Assembly: GCF_009829325.1 (NCBI RefSeq)
Contig: NZ_VUOS01000012.1
Coordinates: forward strand, 186,001-250,000
Source of the DNA: Nocardia sp. CY41
GTDB lineage: Bacteria; Actinomycetota; Actinomycetes; Mycobacteriales; Mycobacteriaceae
Reading direction: 5' to 3'
Length of the DNA: 64,000 nucleotides
The notes under the pieces: generated by a model
Databases searched by the model: none
What the model was told of the DNA's origin: nothing
What the model saw: only the letters and a program-made list of their open reading frames with translations
Position numbers and translations under genes: made by a program
Part shown: positions 51,528-59,932 of the stretch, one piece after another
Position numbering within the stretch: position 1 is the first letter of the stretch
Layout of the letters: every line of letters begins with the position of its first letter

Positions 51528-52421
51528 TCAGAAGTACCAGGGGTAGGGGGTCCAGTCCGGCTTGCGTTTCTGCAGGAACGCGTCGCGGCCTTCGACGGCT
51601 TCGTCGGTCATGTAGGCCATCCTGGTCGCCTCGCCCGCGAACAGTTGCTGGCCCACCAATCCGTCGTCCAGCAAATTGAACGCGTACTTCAGCATGCGCT
51701 GCGCCTGCGGCGATTTGCCGTTGATGTCGGCGGTCCATTCCAGGGCGACGTCCTCCAGTTCGGCGTGATCGACGACCTTGTTCACCGCGCCCATCTGGTG
51801 CATCTCCTCGGCGGTGTACGGACGGCCGAGGAAGAAGATCTCCCGTGCGAACTTCTGGCCGACCATCTTGGCCAGGTACGCGCTGCCGTAACCGCCGTCG
51901 AAGCTGCCCACGTCCGCGTCGGTCTGCTTGAAACGCGCGTGCTCGCGGCTGGCCAACGTGAGATCGCAGACCACGTGCAGGCTGTGCCCGCCGCCCGCGG
52001 CCCAACCGTTCACCAGCGCGATCACCACCTTCGGCATGAAACGGATCAGCCGCTGCACCTCCAGGATGTGCAGGCGGCCCGCGCGGGCCTGGTCGACGGT
52101 GTCCGCCGTCTCGCCACTGGCGTACTGATATCCGCTACGGCCGCGGATGCGCTGGTCACCACCGGAGCAGAAGGCCCAGCCGCCGTCCTTGGGGCTGGGG
52201 CCGTTGCCGGTGAGCAGCACCGCGCCGACATCCGGAGTCATCCGGGCGTGGTCGAGGGCCCGGTAGAGTTCGTCGACCGTGTGCGGGCGGAACGCATTGC
52301 GCACCTCCGGCCGGTCGAACGCCACACGCACGGTGCCCTGCTCGATGTGCCGGTGATAGGTGATGTCGGTCAGGTTCTCGAATCCCGGAACGGGGCGCCA
52401 CAGCTTCGGATTGAACGTCAC
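51528..52421 (-). CDS. menB: 1,4-dihydroxy-2-naphthoyl-CoA synthase
   Basis: 297 aa, crotonase-fold enzyme that closes the naphthoate ring of o-succinylbenzoyl-CoA. Seen: DITYHRHIEQGTVRVAFDRP, the oxyanion segment GWAFCSGGDQRIRGRSGYQY, NGWAAGGGHSLHVVCDLTLA, and the MenB-specific DVGSFDGGYGSAYLAKMVGQ. The C-terminal EGRDAFLQKRKPDWTPYPWY is the characteristic hexamer-packing tail. Counterpart of Rv0548c. Precedes the VOC gene on the same strand by one base. Confidence 0.96.
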   Translation of the reverse strand: MTFNPKLWRPVPGFENLTDITYHRHIEQGTVRVAFDRPEVRNAFRPHTVDELYRALDHARMTPDVGAVLLTGNGPSPKDGGWAFCSGGDQRIRGRSGYQYASGETADTVDQARAGRLHILEVQRLIRFMPKVVIALVNGWAAGGGHSLHVVCDLTLASREHARFKQTDADVGSFDGGYGSAYLAKMVGQKFAREIFFLGRPYTAEEMHQMGAVNKVVDHAELEDVALEWTADINGKSPQAQRMLKYAFNLLDDGLVGQQLFAGEATRMAYMTDEAVEGRDAFLQKRKPDWTPYPWYF

Positions 52422-52609
52422 CGGGCAATGCTAGGTCTCGTGCGGCTCGAAAGTCGTGGTCGGGCCCGTGAGCGGCGACGCTCCCGGGGCACCGGCGCCT
52501 CGCCTCCGGCAGTCTGCGGTGCCGTGCGGTCGCCAGGAAGCCCGGCTGTTCCCCCGGGATCGGCGAGACCTCGATTTGACGGTGTAAAACAACGCGTTAC
52601 CGTGCAGGT

Positions 52610-53266
52610 ATGAGCGAGCGAGTGAAACCGGTTATAGACCGGAGCGCGGTGGACCGATCCCGGTACGAGAAGCACGGCGGATTCCCGAAGGTCAGGGCGG
52701 CGAAGGTCGGGCCGGAATTCGGCGGGTTCGTGGAAGCCATGCGGACGTTGCAGGATCTCGCGGTGTCCGTGGACGCGCCGGACGACGTCTTCGGGGCCGC
52801 GCAAGCCAAAGCCCGCGAGCTGATCGAATTGCTGGAGCCCTACCGCGCCCCCGAGTTGCAGGGACCCGCGGGCCGCGCCGTCGAATTGCCGGGACGAGGA
52901 AGCCTTCTGCTGCTGCCGTGGCAGGTGGTCGCGGCGGGGCCGGACGGCATCGAGATGACGGGCGTGTTCCGCCGCTTCCATCTCGGCGGCAACGGCGCCG
53001 CGCACGGCGGCGTGCTGCCGCTGCTGTTCGACGACCTGCTCGGCATGATCGTGCACTACGCCGGACGGCCGATCAGCCGCACCGCGTACCTGCACGTGAA
53101 CTACCGCAAGATCACTCCGCTGGAAACGCAACTGACGGTTCGCGGACGGGTCGACCGGATCCAAGGACGAAAAACTTTCATCACCGCCGAATTGCTCGAT
53201 GAGCAGGGCGATCTGCTCGCGGACTGCGAAGGTCTGATGGTCGAGTTGCTTCCGTGGCAGCCGTAG
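52610..53266 (+). CDS. PaaI-family thioesterase
   Basis: 218 aa. The C-terminal 130 residues are a hotdog-fold thioesterase: RRFHLGGNGAAHGGVLPLLF (with the HGG turn and catalytic Asp after it), DDLLGMIVHYAGRPISRTAY, NYRKITPLETQLTVRGRVDR and RKTFITAELLDEQGDLLADC. The first 85 residues are helical and not conserved. Likely hydrolyses acyl-CoA thioesters. Divergent from menB; menaquinone synthesis requires a DHNA-CoA thioesterase, but this family placement alone does not show that role. Confidence 0.83.
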   Translation: MSERVKPVIDRSAVDRSRYEKHGGFPKVRAAKVGPEFGGFVEAMRTLQDLAVSVDAPDDVFGAAQAKARELIELLEPYRAPELQGPAGRAVELPGRGSLLLLPWQVVAAGPDGIEMTGVFRRFHLGGNGAAHGGVLPLLFDDLLGMIVHYAGRPISRTAYLHVNYRKITPLETQLTVRGRVDRIQGRKTFITAELLDEQGDLLADCEGLMVELLPWQP

Positions 53267-53340
53267 CCGGGTGAATGCTGGCGCGGGTGCGTATAGTTGC
53301 CCTCGCTCGTTCATCGATACCGATCCGGAGGAACCTGAAA

Positions 53341-53787
53341 GTGGTTGCAGCACTGTCTGAATCCCTGCTCGACGACGCGAAGCGCCCGGCTTTCCTTGCC
53401 GATGCCGTCGAGGTTCTCGACGCCGAGGTGTCGGACAAGGGTGGTGCGTCCGGCCTGGCTGTGAAGGGTGGCTACGCGGCGGTCAAGAAGATCAGCCCGT
53501 CCATCGTCCCCGATGCGCTGGAGTCGTTGGCGCCCAAGCTGGTCGCGCAGCTGGAGCCGTTCTGGCAGGAGTACACCGCCTCGGGCAACGGCAAGTTCGC
53601 CGACCTGCTCGTCGCCAAGTCCGATGAGGTCGCCGAGGCGTTGCTCGCCGTCACCGACGCCCGGGCCGAGGCCTCCAGCCGCCCTGCGTTGCAGAAGGTC
53701 TACTCCTCGATGCGTTCCTCCGCCAAGAAGAACGTCATCGAGGCGCTGCCGCGGGTCGGCGACCTGATCGAGAAGCACGCCAAGTAA
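53341..53787 (+). CDS. DUF6918-like protein
   Basis: 148 aa, GTG start with GGAGGA upstream. All-helical and soluble: VVAALSESLLDDAKRPAFLA, VEVLDAEVSDKGGASGLAVK, GGYAAVKKISPSIVPDALES and KVYSSMRSSAKKNVIEALPR. The pattern (a short helical start, then DKxGxxGxAVKxxYxAVKK) matches actinobacterial DUF6918 proteins. Function unknown. Followed by an array of hairpin repeats. Confidence 0.75.
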   Translation: MVAALSESLLDDAKRPAFLADAVEVLDAEVSDKGGASGLAVKGGYAAVKKISPSIVPDALESLAPKLVAQLEPFWQEYTASGNGKFADLLVAKSDEVAEALLAVTDARAEASSRPALQKVYSSMRSSAKKNVIEALPRVGDLIEKHAK

Positions 53788-53795
53788 ACCTTCAT

Positions 53796-54031
53796 GGCTC
53801 GCGTCCGAGCGACCACCGCTCGCGACTTCGTCGCCTGCGCGGCGGCCACTCGGACGCGAGCCGGGCTGTGTTCGATTTCCAGCGCCTGCGGCGCTGGGTG
53901 TTCGCGGCCTTGTGGCTCGCGTTTGCGCGACCACCGCTTGCTCCTTCGTCGCCTACGCGGCGGCCGCGCAAACACGAGCCGGGCCGCGAACCGGCAATGC
54001 TCGGTCTCGCTCCGCTCGAAACCGGTAGTCG
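53796..54031. repeat. Tandem hairpin-repeat array, copy 3 of the dispersed repeat
   Basis: First unit: GGCTCGCGTCCGAG (53796-53809) pairs with CTCGGACGCGAGCC (53849-53862). Then the 8-bp hairpin CCAGCGCC-TGC-GGCGCTGG (53879-53897) as at 11229. Second unit: GTTCGCGGCC (53900-53909)/GGCCGCGAAC (53982-53991) enclosing GGCTCGCGTTTGCGCG (53914-53929), which pairs 15/16 with 53965-53980. Both units enclose GACCACCGCT...CTTCGTCGCCT...CGGCGGCC. Ends with the TCGCTCCGCTCGAAACCGGT motif seen at 4.4 kb. The rest up to 54454 holds no supported gene. Confidence 0.8.
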
Positions 54032-54454
54032 AGCCGGTGCCGTCGGTTGAGGAGGTAGGGCGACGACATAGGGCCTGCCCCCGTGATGTCGCGGCCGTGC
54101 GACGTCCGTCGGCAGGTGCGTCGTCGCCGTGGTTGTCCCCTCGTGGCGTAGGCGGAATGCCGCTTCCGGCTCGGCGTGAAGTGCTCGCCGTGCGGCGGTT
54201 GAAGTGAAGCTGCCCGGTATGCGTGGGTCCATCGAGGCGGGAGTACCTCGCAGCGAGCCGCGAGCCCCCCGGGTTGACGCAAGCCCGGTCTTGCTTCGGG
54301 GGAGTCGAGACGGTGCCGCCACCGCCGATTGCTTCGTCGTGGACCCGGCGGCCGGGGAGTGAGCCGGGCTGCGGACGGACAGTGGGCGAGGACACAGTGT
54401 GATTGCGAGCCTCCCGGCGGGGACTTCTCGTTGGCTGTCTGCCAGTCTGGAGGC

Positions 54455-56098
54455 GTGAACCCGTCTACAGCACAAGCGCACGTCGTCGTCGACGAGCTCG
54501 TGCGCGGGGGCGTGCGGGATGTCGTCCTGTGCCCCGGCTCCCGGAACGCTCCGCTGGCTTTCGCCCTTCAGGCTGCCGACGCGGCCGGGCGGCTGCGGCT
54601 GCACATGCGGATCGATGAGCGCACGGCGGGCTTCCTCGCCGTCGGGCTCGCGATCGCGAGCCGGCTGCCGGTCCCGGTCGTTATGACCTCGGGGACCGCA
54701 GTGGCCAACCTGGGACCTGCCGTGCTGGAAGCGAACTATGCCCGGGTCCCGCTGGTGGTGCTCAGCGCCAACCGGCCCTACGAGTTGCTCGGGTCGGGCG
54801 CCAATCAGACCGTGGAACAGTTCGGCCTGTTCGGCAGCCAGGTTCGGGCCACCATCTCGCTCGGTCTCGCGGAGGAGGAGGCGGGCGACGCCGATCACCC
54901 GCCCTACAGCCAGCAGAACAGCCAGTGGCGCTCCGCGGTCTGCCGGGTGCTGGCCGCGGCGCGCGGCACCCGCTCCGGCAACGCGGGCCCGGTGCACTTC
55001 GACGTCCCGCTGCGCGAGCCGCTGGTCCCGGATCTCGGGCCGGGCGAGACGGCGCCCGCGGGCCGCACGGGCGAGTGCGCTTGGACCGAGACGCAGTACG
55101 CGACCCTGGACGTGCCGCTCGATCTCGATCTCACGCCGGACACGGTCGTGATCTCCGGGCACGGCGCGGGGCTGCGGCCGGAGCTGGCGGAACTGCCGAC
55201 CGTCGCCGAGCCCACCGCGCCGATGCACGGCCCAGCGCTGCATCCGCTCGCGCTGCCCTTGCTGCGGCCGAAACAGGCGATCATCACCGGCCGCCCGACC
55301 CTGCACCGGCAGGTCTCCAAGGTGCTCGCCGATCCGGACGTGCGGGTCTACGCGCTGACCACCGGCCCGCGGTGGCCCGACGTGTCCGGCAACGTAGTCG
55401 GCACCGGAACGCGCGCCGTCACCTCCGGGGCTCCCAGTGCGCAATGGCTGGAACACTGCCGCGAGTTGAACGCGAAAGCCGACCAGGTGGTGCGCGCCGA
55501 ACTCGCACGGCACCCGAAACCCACCGGGTTGCACGTGGCCGCCGTCGTGATGGACGCGCTACGCGACGGCGACCAACTCCTGCTCGGCGCCTCCAACCCG
55601 GTGCGCGACGCCGCGCTGGTGTCGCATCCACGTCCGGGGATCAAGGTGCTGTCGAATCGCGGCGTGGCCGGCATCGATGGCACCGTGTCCACCGCGGTCG
55701 GCGCGGCGCTGCACCACGGCGGGCGCACCGTCGCGCTGATCGGCGACCTGACCTTCCTGCACGACGCGTCCGGCCTGCTGATCGGGCCCGGCGAACCGCG
55801 GCCCGCCGATCTGACCATCGTCGTGGCCAACGACGACGGCGGCGGCATCTTCGAACTGCTCGAGCAGGGCGACCCGCAATACGCGGGGGTGTTCGAGCGG
55901 GTCTTCGGCACACCGCACGGCATGGATCTCGCGGCGTTGTGCGCCGCCTATCGCATCCCGCACCGGCAGGTCGATCCGCAGCAGTTGGCCGTCGAGCTGA
56001 CCGGGCGCGCCCATGGCATGCGAGTGCTCGAGGTGGCCACCGAGCGGTCCAGCCTGCGGGAACTGCACGCGGCGGTGCGGGCGAAGATCCAGCCCTGA
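54455..56098 (+). CDS. menD: 2-Succinyl-5-enolpyruvyl-6-hydroxy-3-cyclohexene-1-carboxylate synthase
   Basis: 547 aa from the GTG at 54455 ([20 protein letters not shown] follows, as in M. tuberculosis MenD). ThDP-dependent enzyme joining isochorismate and 2-oxoglutarate. Seen: [20 protein letters not shown], the catalytic Glu in [36 protein letters not shown], and the ThDP-Mg site [13 protein letters not shown] ... [20 protein letters not shown]. The apparent ribosome-binding site is too close, and the GC-rich leader holds the hairpin array. Counterpart of Rv0555. Confidence 0.96.
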   Translation: MNPSTAQAHVVVDELVRGGVRDVVLCPGSRNAPLAFALQAADAAGRLRLHMRIDERTAGFLAVGLAIASRLPVPVVMTSGTAVANLGPAVLEANYARVPLVVLSANRPYELLGSGANQTVEQFGLFGSQVRATISLGLAEEEAGDADHPPYSQQNSQWRSAVCRVLAAARGTRSGNAGPVHFDVPLREPLVPDLGPGETAPAGRTGECAWTETQYATLDVPLDLDLTPDTVVISGHGAGLRPELAELPTVAEPTAPMHGPALHPLALPLLRPKQAIITGRPTLHRQVSKVLADPDVRVYALTTGPRWPDVSGNVVGTGTRAVTSGAPSAQWLEHCRELNAKADQVVRAELARHPKPTGLHVAAVVMDALRDGDQLLLGASNPVRDAALVSHPRPGIKVLSNRGVAGIDGTVSTAVGAALHHGGRTVALIGDLTFLHDASGLLIGPGEPRPADLTIVVANDDGGGIFELLEQGDPQYAGVFERVFGTPHGMDLAALCAAYRIPHRQVDPQQLAVELTGRAHGMRVLEVATERSSLRELHAAVRAKIQP

Positions 56099-56102
56099 GC
56101 GG

Positions 56103-56119
56103 CCGCCCGCGCGGGGCGG
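56103..56119. terminator. Short hairpin between convergent menD and small acidic gene
   Basis: CCGCCC (56103-56108) and GGGCGG (56114-56119) with a 5-base loop. It fills the 21-base gap between the two stops, so it is likely shared. Confidence 0.4.
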
Positions 56120-56347
56120 TCAGTAGCCGAATTCGTCCTCGGGGTCGTCGTCGAGCGGAACCGCGATGGACTGCTCCATCACGTCCGCCGGGTTCGCCTC
56201 CAAGACGTCGCGCTCCAGAACCGCTCGTCCGACGGTGTCGTCCTGCTCTGGCAGGTCGTCGGCGAGCACCGGTTCCTCCGGATACGCCGGAACGGACTGC
56301 TCGGCGAGATCGGCCTCCGGGACCGCGTCGGCAAGGGGATCTGACAT
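56120..56347 (-). CDS. Acidic small protein, DUF5709-like
   Basis: 75 aa, strongly acidic. Repeated motifs are PEADLAEQSVPAY, ERDVLEANPADVMEQSIAVP and DDDPEDEFGY; the ADxxEQ repeats are those of actinobacterial DUF5709 proteins. A good GAGAGGAG site lies 7 bases before the ATG. Likely disordered in solution; function unknown. Confidence 0.72.
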   Translation of the reverse strand: MSDPLADAVPEADLAEQSVPAYPEEPVLADDLPEQDDTVGRAVLERDVLEANPADVMEQSIAVPLDDDPEDEFGY

Positions 56348-56484
56348 CGTTGCGCTCCTCTCCGCGTGGGCCTCTCGATCGGCATACCCGTCGCGGGCCG
56401 CCGCAATCGAGGCGGACGATCAACTTCGACTGGATCGAGGATGCCTGTGGTCCGCCGCTACGGCAAGCATCGGTCCGGTCATGT

Positions 56485-56727
56485 TCACCGCTCTTCTCCG
56501 GCTTGCGGCGCGGTTCCGTTCGCGGGGTGCTCGACCACCGCGAGGGCGCGCCCGGCCATGAACCGCGCGGTCCGCACCGCCACTCCCGATCGCGTCACTT
56601 CGCTGACTTCCACCACGCCGCGCGCGATCCGTACCTCGACCCGCCGCCCCGCCCGGGTCGCCGCGATCTCGTAATTGCGAGACCCGCCGCCGACGTCGAC
56701 GACGATCTCCACTCGATCACCCTTCAT
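56485..56727 (-). CDS. Small hypothetical beta-rich protein
   Basis: 80 aa beginning MKGDRVEIVVDVGGGSRNYE, then AATRAGRRVEVRIARGVVEV and VRTARFMAGRALAVVEHPAN. Alternating hydrophobic residues suggest a small beta sheet. No recognised family, no signal peptide. Codon bias fits the neighbours; the gap of 138 bases to the DUF5709-like gene downstream has no clear feature. Confidence 0.55.
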   Translation of the reverse strand: MKGDRVEIVVDVGGGSRNYEIAATRAGRRVEVRIARGVVEVSEVTRSGVAVRTARFMAGRALAVVEHPANGTAPQAGEER

Positions 56728-56854
56728 CTTTCAATTATCCGCTTATCCAGGACTTTTCAGCGCTACGAGTTGGTTGCGGAAAGACCCGCCGCTCAATTTC
56801 GCCGCCTCGCTTCGTCTCCATTCCCGGAGACGTCACACACCCCGAGGAGGCCAG

Positions 56855-57448
56855 ATGAATCCCGAGTTCGACTTCGAGCCCGCGGCCGCCGCTTTGGCGA
56901 GCGTCGTCGGCGGCATCACCGACGATCAGCTCGCGGCGGCGACGCCGTGCGCCGACACCACGGTCCGCGATCTGCTCGCACACGTCATCGATCTGACCGA
57001 GGCGTTCCGTCAGTCGGCCACCAAGGAGGCCGTCGGCGGTTCGGTCGCGCCGCCTCCGCCTGCCGGGCGCGTCTTGCCTGCGGATTGGCGCGGGCGCATT
57101 CCGGCGCAGCTGGACGCCTTGGTGGCGGCGTGGCGGGAGCCCGCCGCCTGGGACGGCGTGACGGAGGCGGGCGGAGTGAGCGAGCCCGCGCCGGTGATGG
57201 CGAGGATCGCCCTGGACGAGGTGGTCGTGCACGGCTGGGATCTCGCGAAAGCCACGGGTCAGCCCTTCACCTGCGACGCCGGGCATCTGGGCGTCCTGCT
57301 GGACATGCTGCGTGACACACCGGCCGAAGGCGTGCCCGGCCTGTTCGGCCCGGTGGTGCCGGTCGCGGCGGAAGCGCCGGCCCTGGAGCGGGTCCTGGCT
57401 TTCACCGGCCGCCGCGCGGACTGGAACGCGGCGGCGGTGCTCGGCTAG
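56855..57448 (+). CDS. TIGR03086-family metal-binding protein (DinB/MDMPI-like)
   Basis: 197 aa; ATG at 56855 with GAGGAGG upstream. Four-helix-bundle DinB/mycothiol-dependent maleylpyruvate isomerase-like fold: AAATPCADTTVRDLLAHVID supplies the first metal His, ARIALDEVVVHGWDLAKATG the second (VVHGWDLA is the family signature). The C-terminal 50 residues are helical. Mycothiol-linked or unknown enzymatic role. Its stop overlaps the convergent TetR gene by 4 bases. Confidence 0.85.
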   Translation: MNPEFDFEPAAAALASVVGGITDDQLAAATPCADTTVRDLLAHVIDLTEAFRQSATKEAVGGSVAPPPPAGRVLPADWRGRIPAQLDALVAAWREPAAWDGVTEAGGVSEPAPVMARIALDEVVVHGWDLAKATGQPFTCDAGHLGVLLDMLRDTPAEGVPGLFGPVVPVAAEAPALERVLAFTGRRADWNAAAVLG

Positions 57449-58077
57449 CCGACCGGCGGGGAGCCCGCGGACACGAACGTGCCCGCGGCCACGGCGTCGA
57501 CCGCGGCGCGCGCGGCCGTATCCGCCGCGGCGTCGTCTATCGGGTCGCCGCTGGCGAGCAGCCGGTAGTAGAGCGGTGCCGACACCGCCGACAGCACTGC
57601 GCGCGCGTCGGTGTGCTCCGGCGCTTCGCCGCGCGCGACGGCGGCCGCTACACATGCCGACCATTCGGTGAGGCGCACGTCGTAGAAGCGGCGCAGGGCG
57701 GTTGCGGCGGACTCGTCGCAGGTGGCGGCCGCGATCACGGCGCGAAACAGCCGGCCTTGGCGAGGATCGGACAGTGTTCTCGCGACCAGGCGGGCGTTGG
57801 CGGTGAGATCGCCGAGCAGGGAGCCGGTGTCGGCGCGCGGCAGCGACTGCTCGGCCATGTCGACCAACAGGTCGGCGATCAGGCCCGTGGGTGTGCGCCA
57901 GCGGCGGTAGACCGTGGTCTTGCCGACTTCGGCGCGCGCGGCGACCTCACCGAGGTCGAGGTGGGCGAAGCCGCGTTCGGCCAGCAGGTCACCGGCCGCT
58001 CGCAGGACGGCGGCGCGGACTCGCGCGGTGCGTCCACCGGGGCGAACGGATCCCGGGGTGGTCTCTTCCGACTCCAT
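57445..58077 (-). CDS. TetR-family transcriptional regulator
   Basis: 210 aa. N-terminal HTH: RVRAAVLRAAGDLLAERGFA, then DLGEVAARAEVGKTTVYRRW, the textbook TetR motif. The C-terminal helical ligand domain includes LLADLVDMAEQS-like helices and RPLYYRLLASGDPIDDAAA-like sequence. A perfect palindrome 27 bases upstream of its start is the probable operator, shared with the divergent aldo/keto reductase gene. Likely a local repressor released by a small-molecule substrate of that enzyme. Confidence 0.9.
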   Translation of the reverse strand: MESEETTPGSVRPGGRTARVRAAVLRAAGDLLAERGFAHLDLGEVAARAEVGKTTVYRRWRTPTGLIADLLVDMAEQSLPRADTGSLLGDLTANARLVARTLSDPRQGRLFRAVIAAATCDESAATALRRFYDVRLTEWSACVAAAVARGEAPEHTDARAVLSAVSAPLYYRLLASGDPIDDAAADTAARAAVDAVAAGTFVSAGSPPVG

Positions 58078-58103
58078 AACGGCACTCCAGTTTCATTTGT
58101 GCG

Positions 58104-58122
58104 CGAACGGGTGTACCGTTCG
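58104..58122. promoter_or_regulatory. TetR-type operator between tetR and aldo/keto reductase
   Basis: CGAACGG-GTGTA-CCGTTCG, perfect 7-bp arms with a 5-base spacer, 19 bp overall. It is centred in the 86-base divergent gap, 27 bases from the TetR start and 42 from the reductase GTG, where a bound TetR dimer would block both promoters. Confidence 0.75.
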
Positions 58123-58163
58123 AAGTGTTAAAGGAACTATAGACCCTTTAGGAGGGTGATCCA

Positions 58164-59225
58164 GTGAATGTTCGGACGGAGGACGCGCAGATGGAGTACC
58201 GGCGGCTCGGCGCATCGGGGCTGCACGTCCCGGCCTTGAGCTTCGGCGCGGGCACCTTCGGCGGTCGCGGCGAGCTGTTCGGCGCGTGGGGCGACACCGA
58301 CGCCGGCCAGGCGCGGCGACTGGTCGACATCAGCTTGGACGCGGGCGTGTGCATGTTCGACACCGCCGACGTCTACTCCGACGGCGCATCCGAGGAGGTA
58401 CTCGGCGCCGCCGTGAAAGGCAGGCGTGATCGCGTGCTGCTGTCCACCAAGGCGACGCTGCCCACCGGTCCCCGGCCGGCGGACGCCGGTTCCGGGCGGG
58501 CCAGGTTGATCGGCGCGGTGGAGGGCTCGCTGCGCAGACTCGGCACGGACTACATCGATCTGTTCCAGTTGCACGCCTTCGACGCGGGCACGCCGGTGGA
58601 GGAAGTCGTCGCCGCGCTCGACGATCTGGTGCGCGCGGGCAAGATCCGCTATGTCGGCGCGTCGAACTTCGCGGGCTGGCAGCTGATGAAATCCCTTGCG
58701 GCGGCGGATCGCAACGGTCTGACCAGGTATGTCGCGCATCAGGTCTATTACTCGCTGGTCGGGCGGGATTACGAGTGGGAACTCATGCCGCTGGGCCGCG
58801 ACCAAGGCGTCGGCGCGGTGGTCTGGAGTCCGCTCGGCTGGGGGAGGCTCACCGGCAAGATCCGGCGCGGGCAACCGCTTCCGGAAGGCAGCCGTCTGCA
58901 CCGGACCGCCGAGGCCGGACCGCCGGTGGACGACGCGAAGCTCTACGACGTGGTGGACGTCCTCGACGAGCTGGCCGCCGAAACCGGCAGGACGGTCCCG
59001 CAGATCGCCCTCAATTGGCTGCTGCGCCGCCCCACCGTCGCCACCGTCATCGTCGGCGCCCGCAACGAGCAGCAGTTGCGCCAGAACCTCGGCGCGATCG
59101 GCTGGGAACTCGACGCCGACCAGATCGCCCGCCTGGACAAAGCGAGTGGAACCACCCCGCCTTACCCCTACTACCCGTACTACCGCCTCCCGGACTTCAC
59201 CCGCCTGAACCCGCCCGCGGTGTGA
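58164..59225 (+). CDS. Aldo/keto reductase
   Basis: 353 aa from a GTG with AGGAGG 8 bases upstream; ATG at 58191 is an alternative. (beta/alpha)8 barrel NADPH oxidoreductase: LDAGVCMFDTADVYSDGASE holds the catalytic Asp and Tyr, RVLLSTKATLPTG the Lys, and DYIDLFQLHAFDAGTPVEEV the His. NADP-binding end: PTVATVIVGARNEQQLRQNL. Typical of the YajO/YghZ-like AKR branch. Its 3' end overlaps 46 bases of the immunity-like gene on the opposite strand. Confidence 0.9.
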   Translation: MNVRTEDAQMEYRRLGASGLHVPALSFGAGTFGGRGELFGAWGDTDAGQARRLVDISLDAGVCMFDTADVYSDGASEEVLGAAVKGRRDRVLLSTKATLPTGPRPADAGSGRARLIGAVEGSLRRLGTDYIDLFQLHAFDAGTPVEEVVAALDDLVRAGKIRYVGASNFAGWQLMKSLAAADRNGLTRYVAHQVYYSLVGRDYEWELMPLGRDQGVGAVVWSPLGWGRLTGKIRRGQPLPEGSRLHRTAEAGPPVDDAKLYDVVDVLDELAAETGRTVPQIALNWLLRRPTVATVIVGARNEQQLRQNLGAIGWELDADQIARLDKASGTTPPYPYYPYYRLPDFTRLNPPAV

Positions 59226-59596
59226 GCGAATTCGAAGGTGGACCGTTGATCCGTTCGGATAGGCGTGGCTGTGAAGCCGAACTCGCCAATAGTGATCTCG
59301 GCCGGCCCATCCAAGCGGTCCAGGTCGTACATCGCCTCTCCCAGGTGGGTGGACATCAAGTCCATCCACCACTCCCAGGGAGATTCGGGCCTGCCGTGCA
59401 GAGCATCCTCCGCGATCTTGCGGTAGTACTCCCGCAGTGTGCCCGGGGCGAATCGCATGGGTATCGGAGTTGGCAGCGCCACGCTATCGCGTTCGATGAT
59501 GTACGGAACGCCATCCCGTAGCGCGATTCTCAACCCTTCCCAGCTGCCGGCTCGAACGATCGAGTCTGTCAGCTCAGAGTACGTCGGCTCAGTCAC
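59180..59596 (-). CDS. Second immunity-like protein (paralogue), beside a decayed toxin
   Basis: 138 aa. Aligns along its length with the protein at 29767-30123: ELTDSIVRAGSWEGLRI versus ELTDSVIRAGNEWGYRI; REYYRKIAEDALHGRPESPW; WWMDLMSTHLGEAMYDLDRL. The ancestral end seems to be near FTATPI; about 24 extra residues (RTDQRSTFEFAHTAGG...) continue antisense into the 3' end of the aldo/keto reductase gene, as if the original stop was lost. It is retained although its toxin partner is truncated. Confidence 0.6.
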   Translation of the reverse strand: MTEPTYSELTDSIVRAGSWEGLRIALRDGVPYIIERDSVALPTPIPMRFAPGTLREYYRKIAEDALHGRPESPWEWWMDLMSTHLGEAMYDLDRLDGPAEITIGEFGFTATPIRTDQRSTFEFAHTAGGFRRVKSGRR

Positions 59597-59880
59597 GGCA
59601 AGCCTTTCCCTCCCGGGTAGGCAGTGATGATCGCTCCGTCACTGCCAACGATAACGGTGGGCTCCATTGTTTTCGCGATTTGCCCGGTGACGTGGTTGAC
59701 GAGGTAGATCTGACCCGAGAAGCAAGTCTTTCCTCCTCGCGCCGGGGCGGTCCGGTCTGGTGCATCGAGGGATTTGGCAATCGCGATATCGGCGATATCG
59801 CGCCAGTTCTCTCGTTCGATGCGAATCTCGAGTTCGATCACAGAGTTGGACGGCGGTCGGCGTAACCGGGTTCACGAATG
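59593..59880 (-). pseudogene. Remnant of a second toxin gene
   Basis: The readable part (from an ATG at 59841) ends in RENWRDIADIAIAKSLDAPD, KTCFSGQIYLVNHVTGQIAK and GAIITAYPGG, matching the C-terminal half of the toxin at 30107. Upstream, another frame gives REPGYADRRPTL and a stop where the intact copy has ESGYRHIQQRHM: the signal peptide and the two histidines are lost. A 4-base overlap with the immunity-like gene is kept. It ends close to the nitrate reductase gene, which may mark the deletion boundary. Confidence 0.65.
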
Positions 59881-59932
59881 TGACTGCGATCACCGAAGTC
59901 GTGCGAGGCGTGTGAGGAGTCGGGATGAACAG

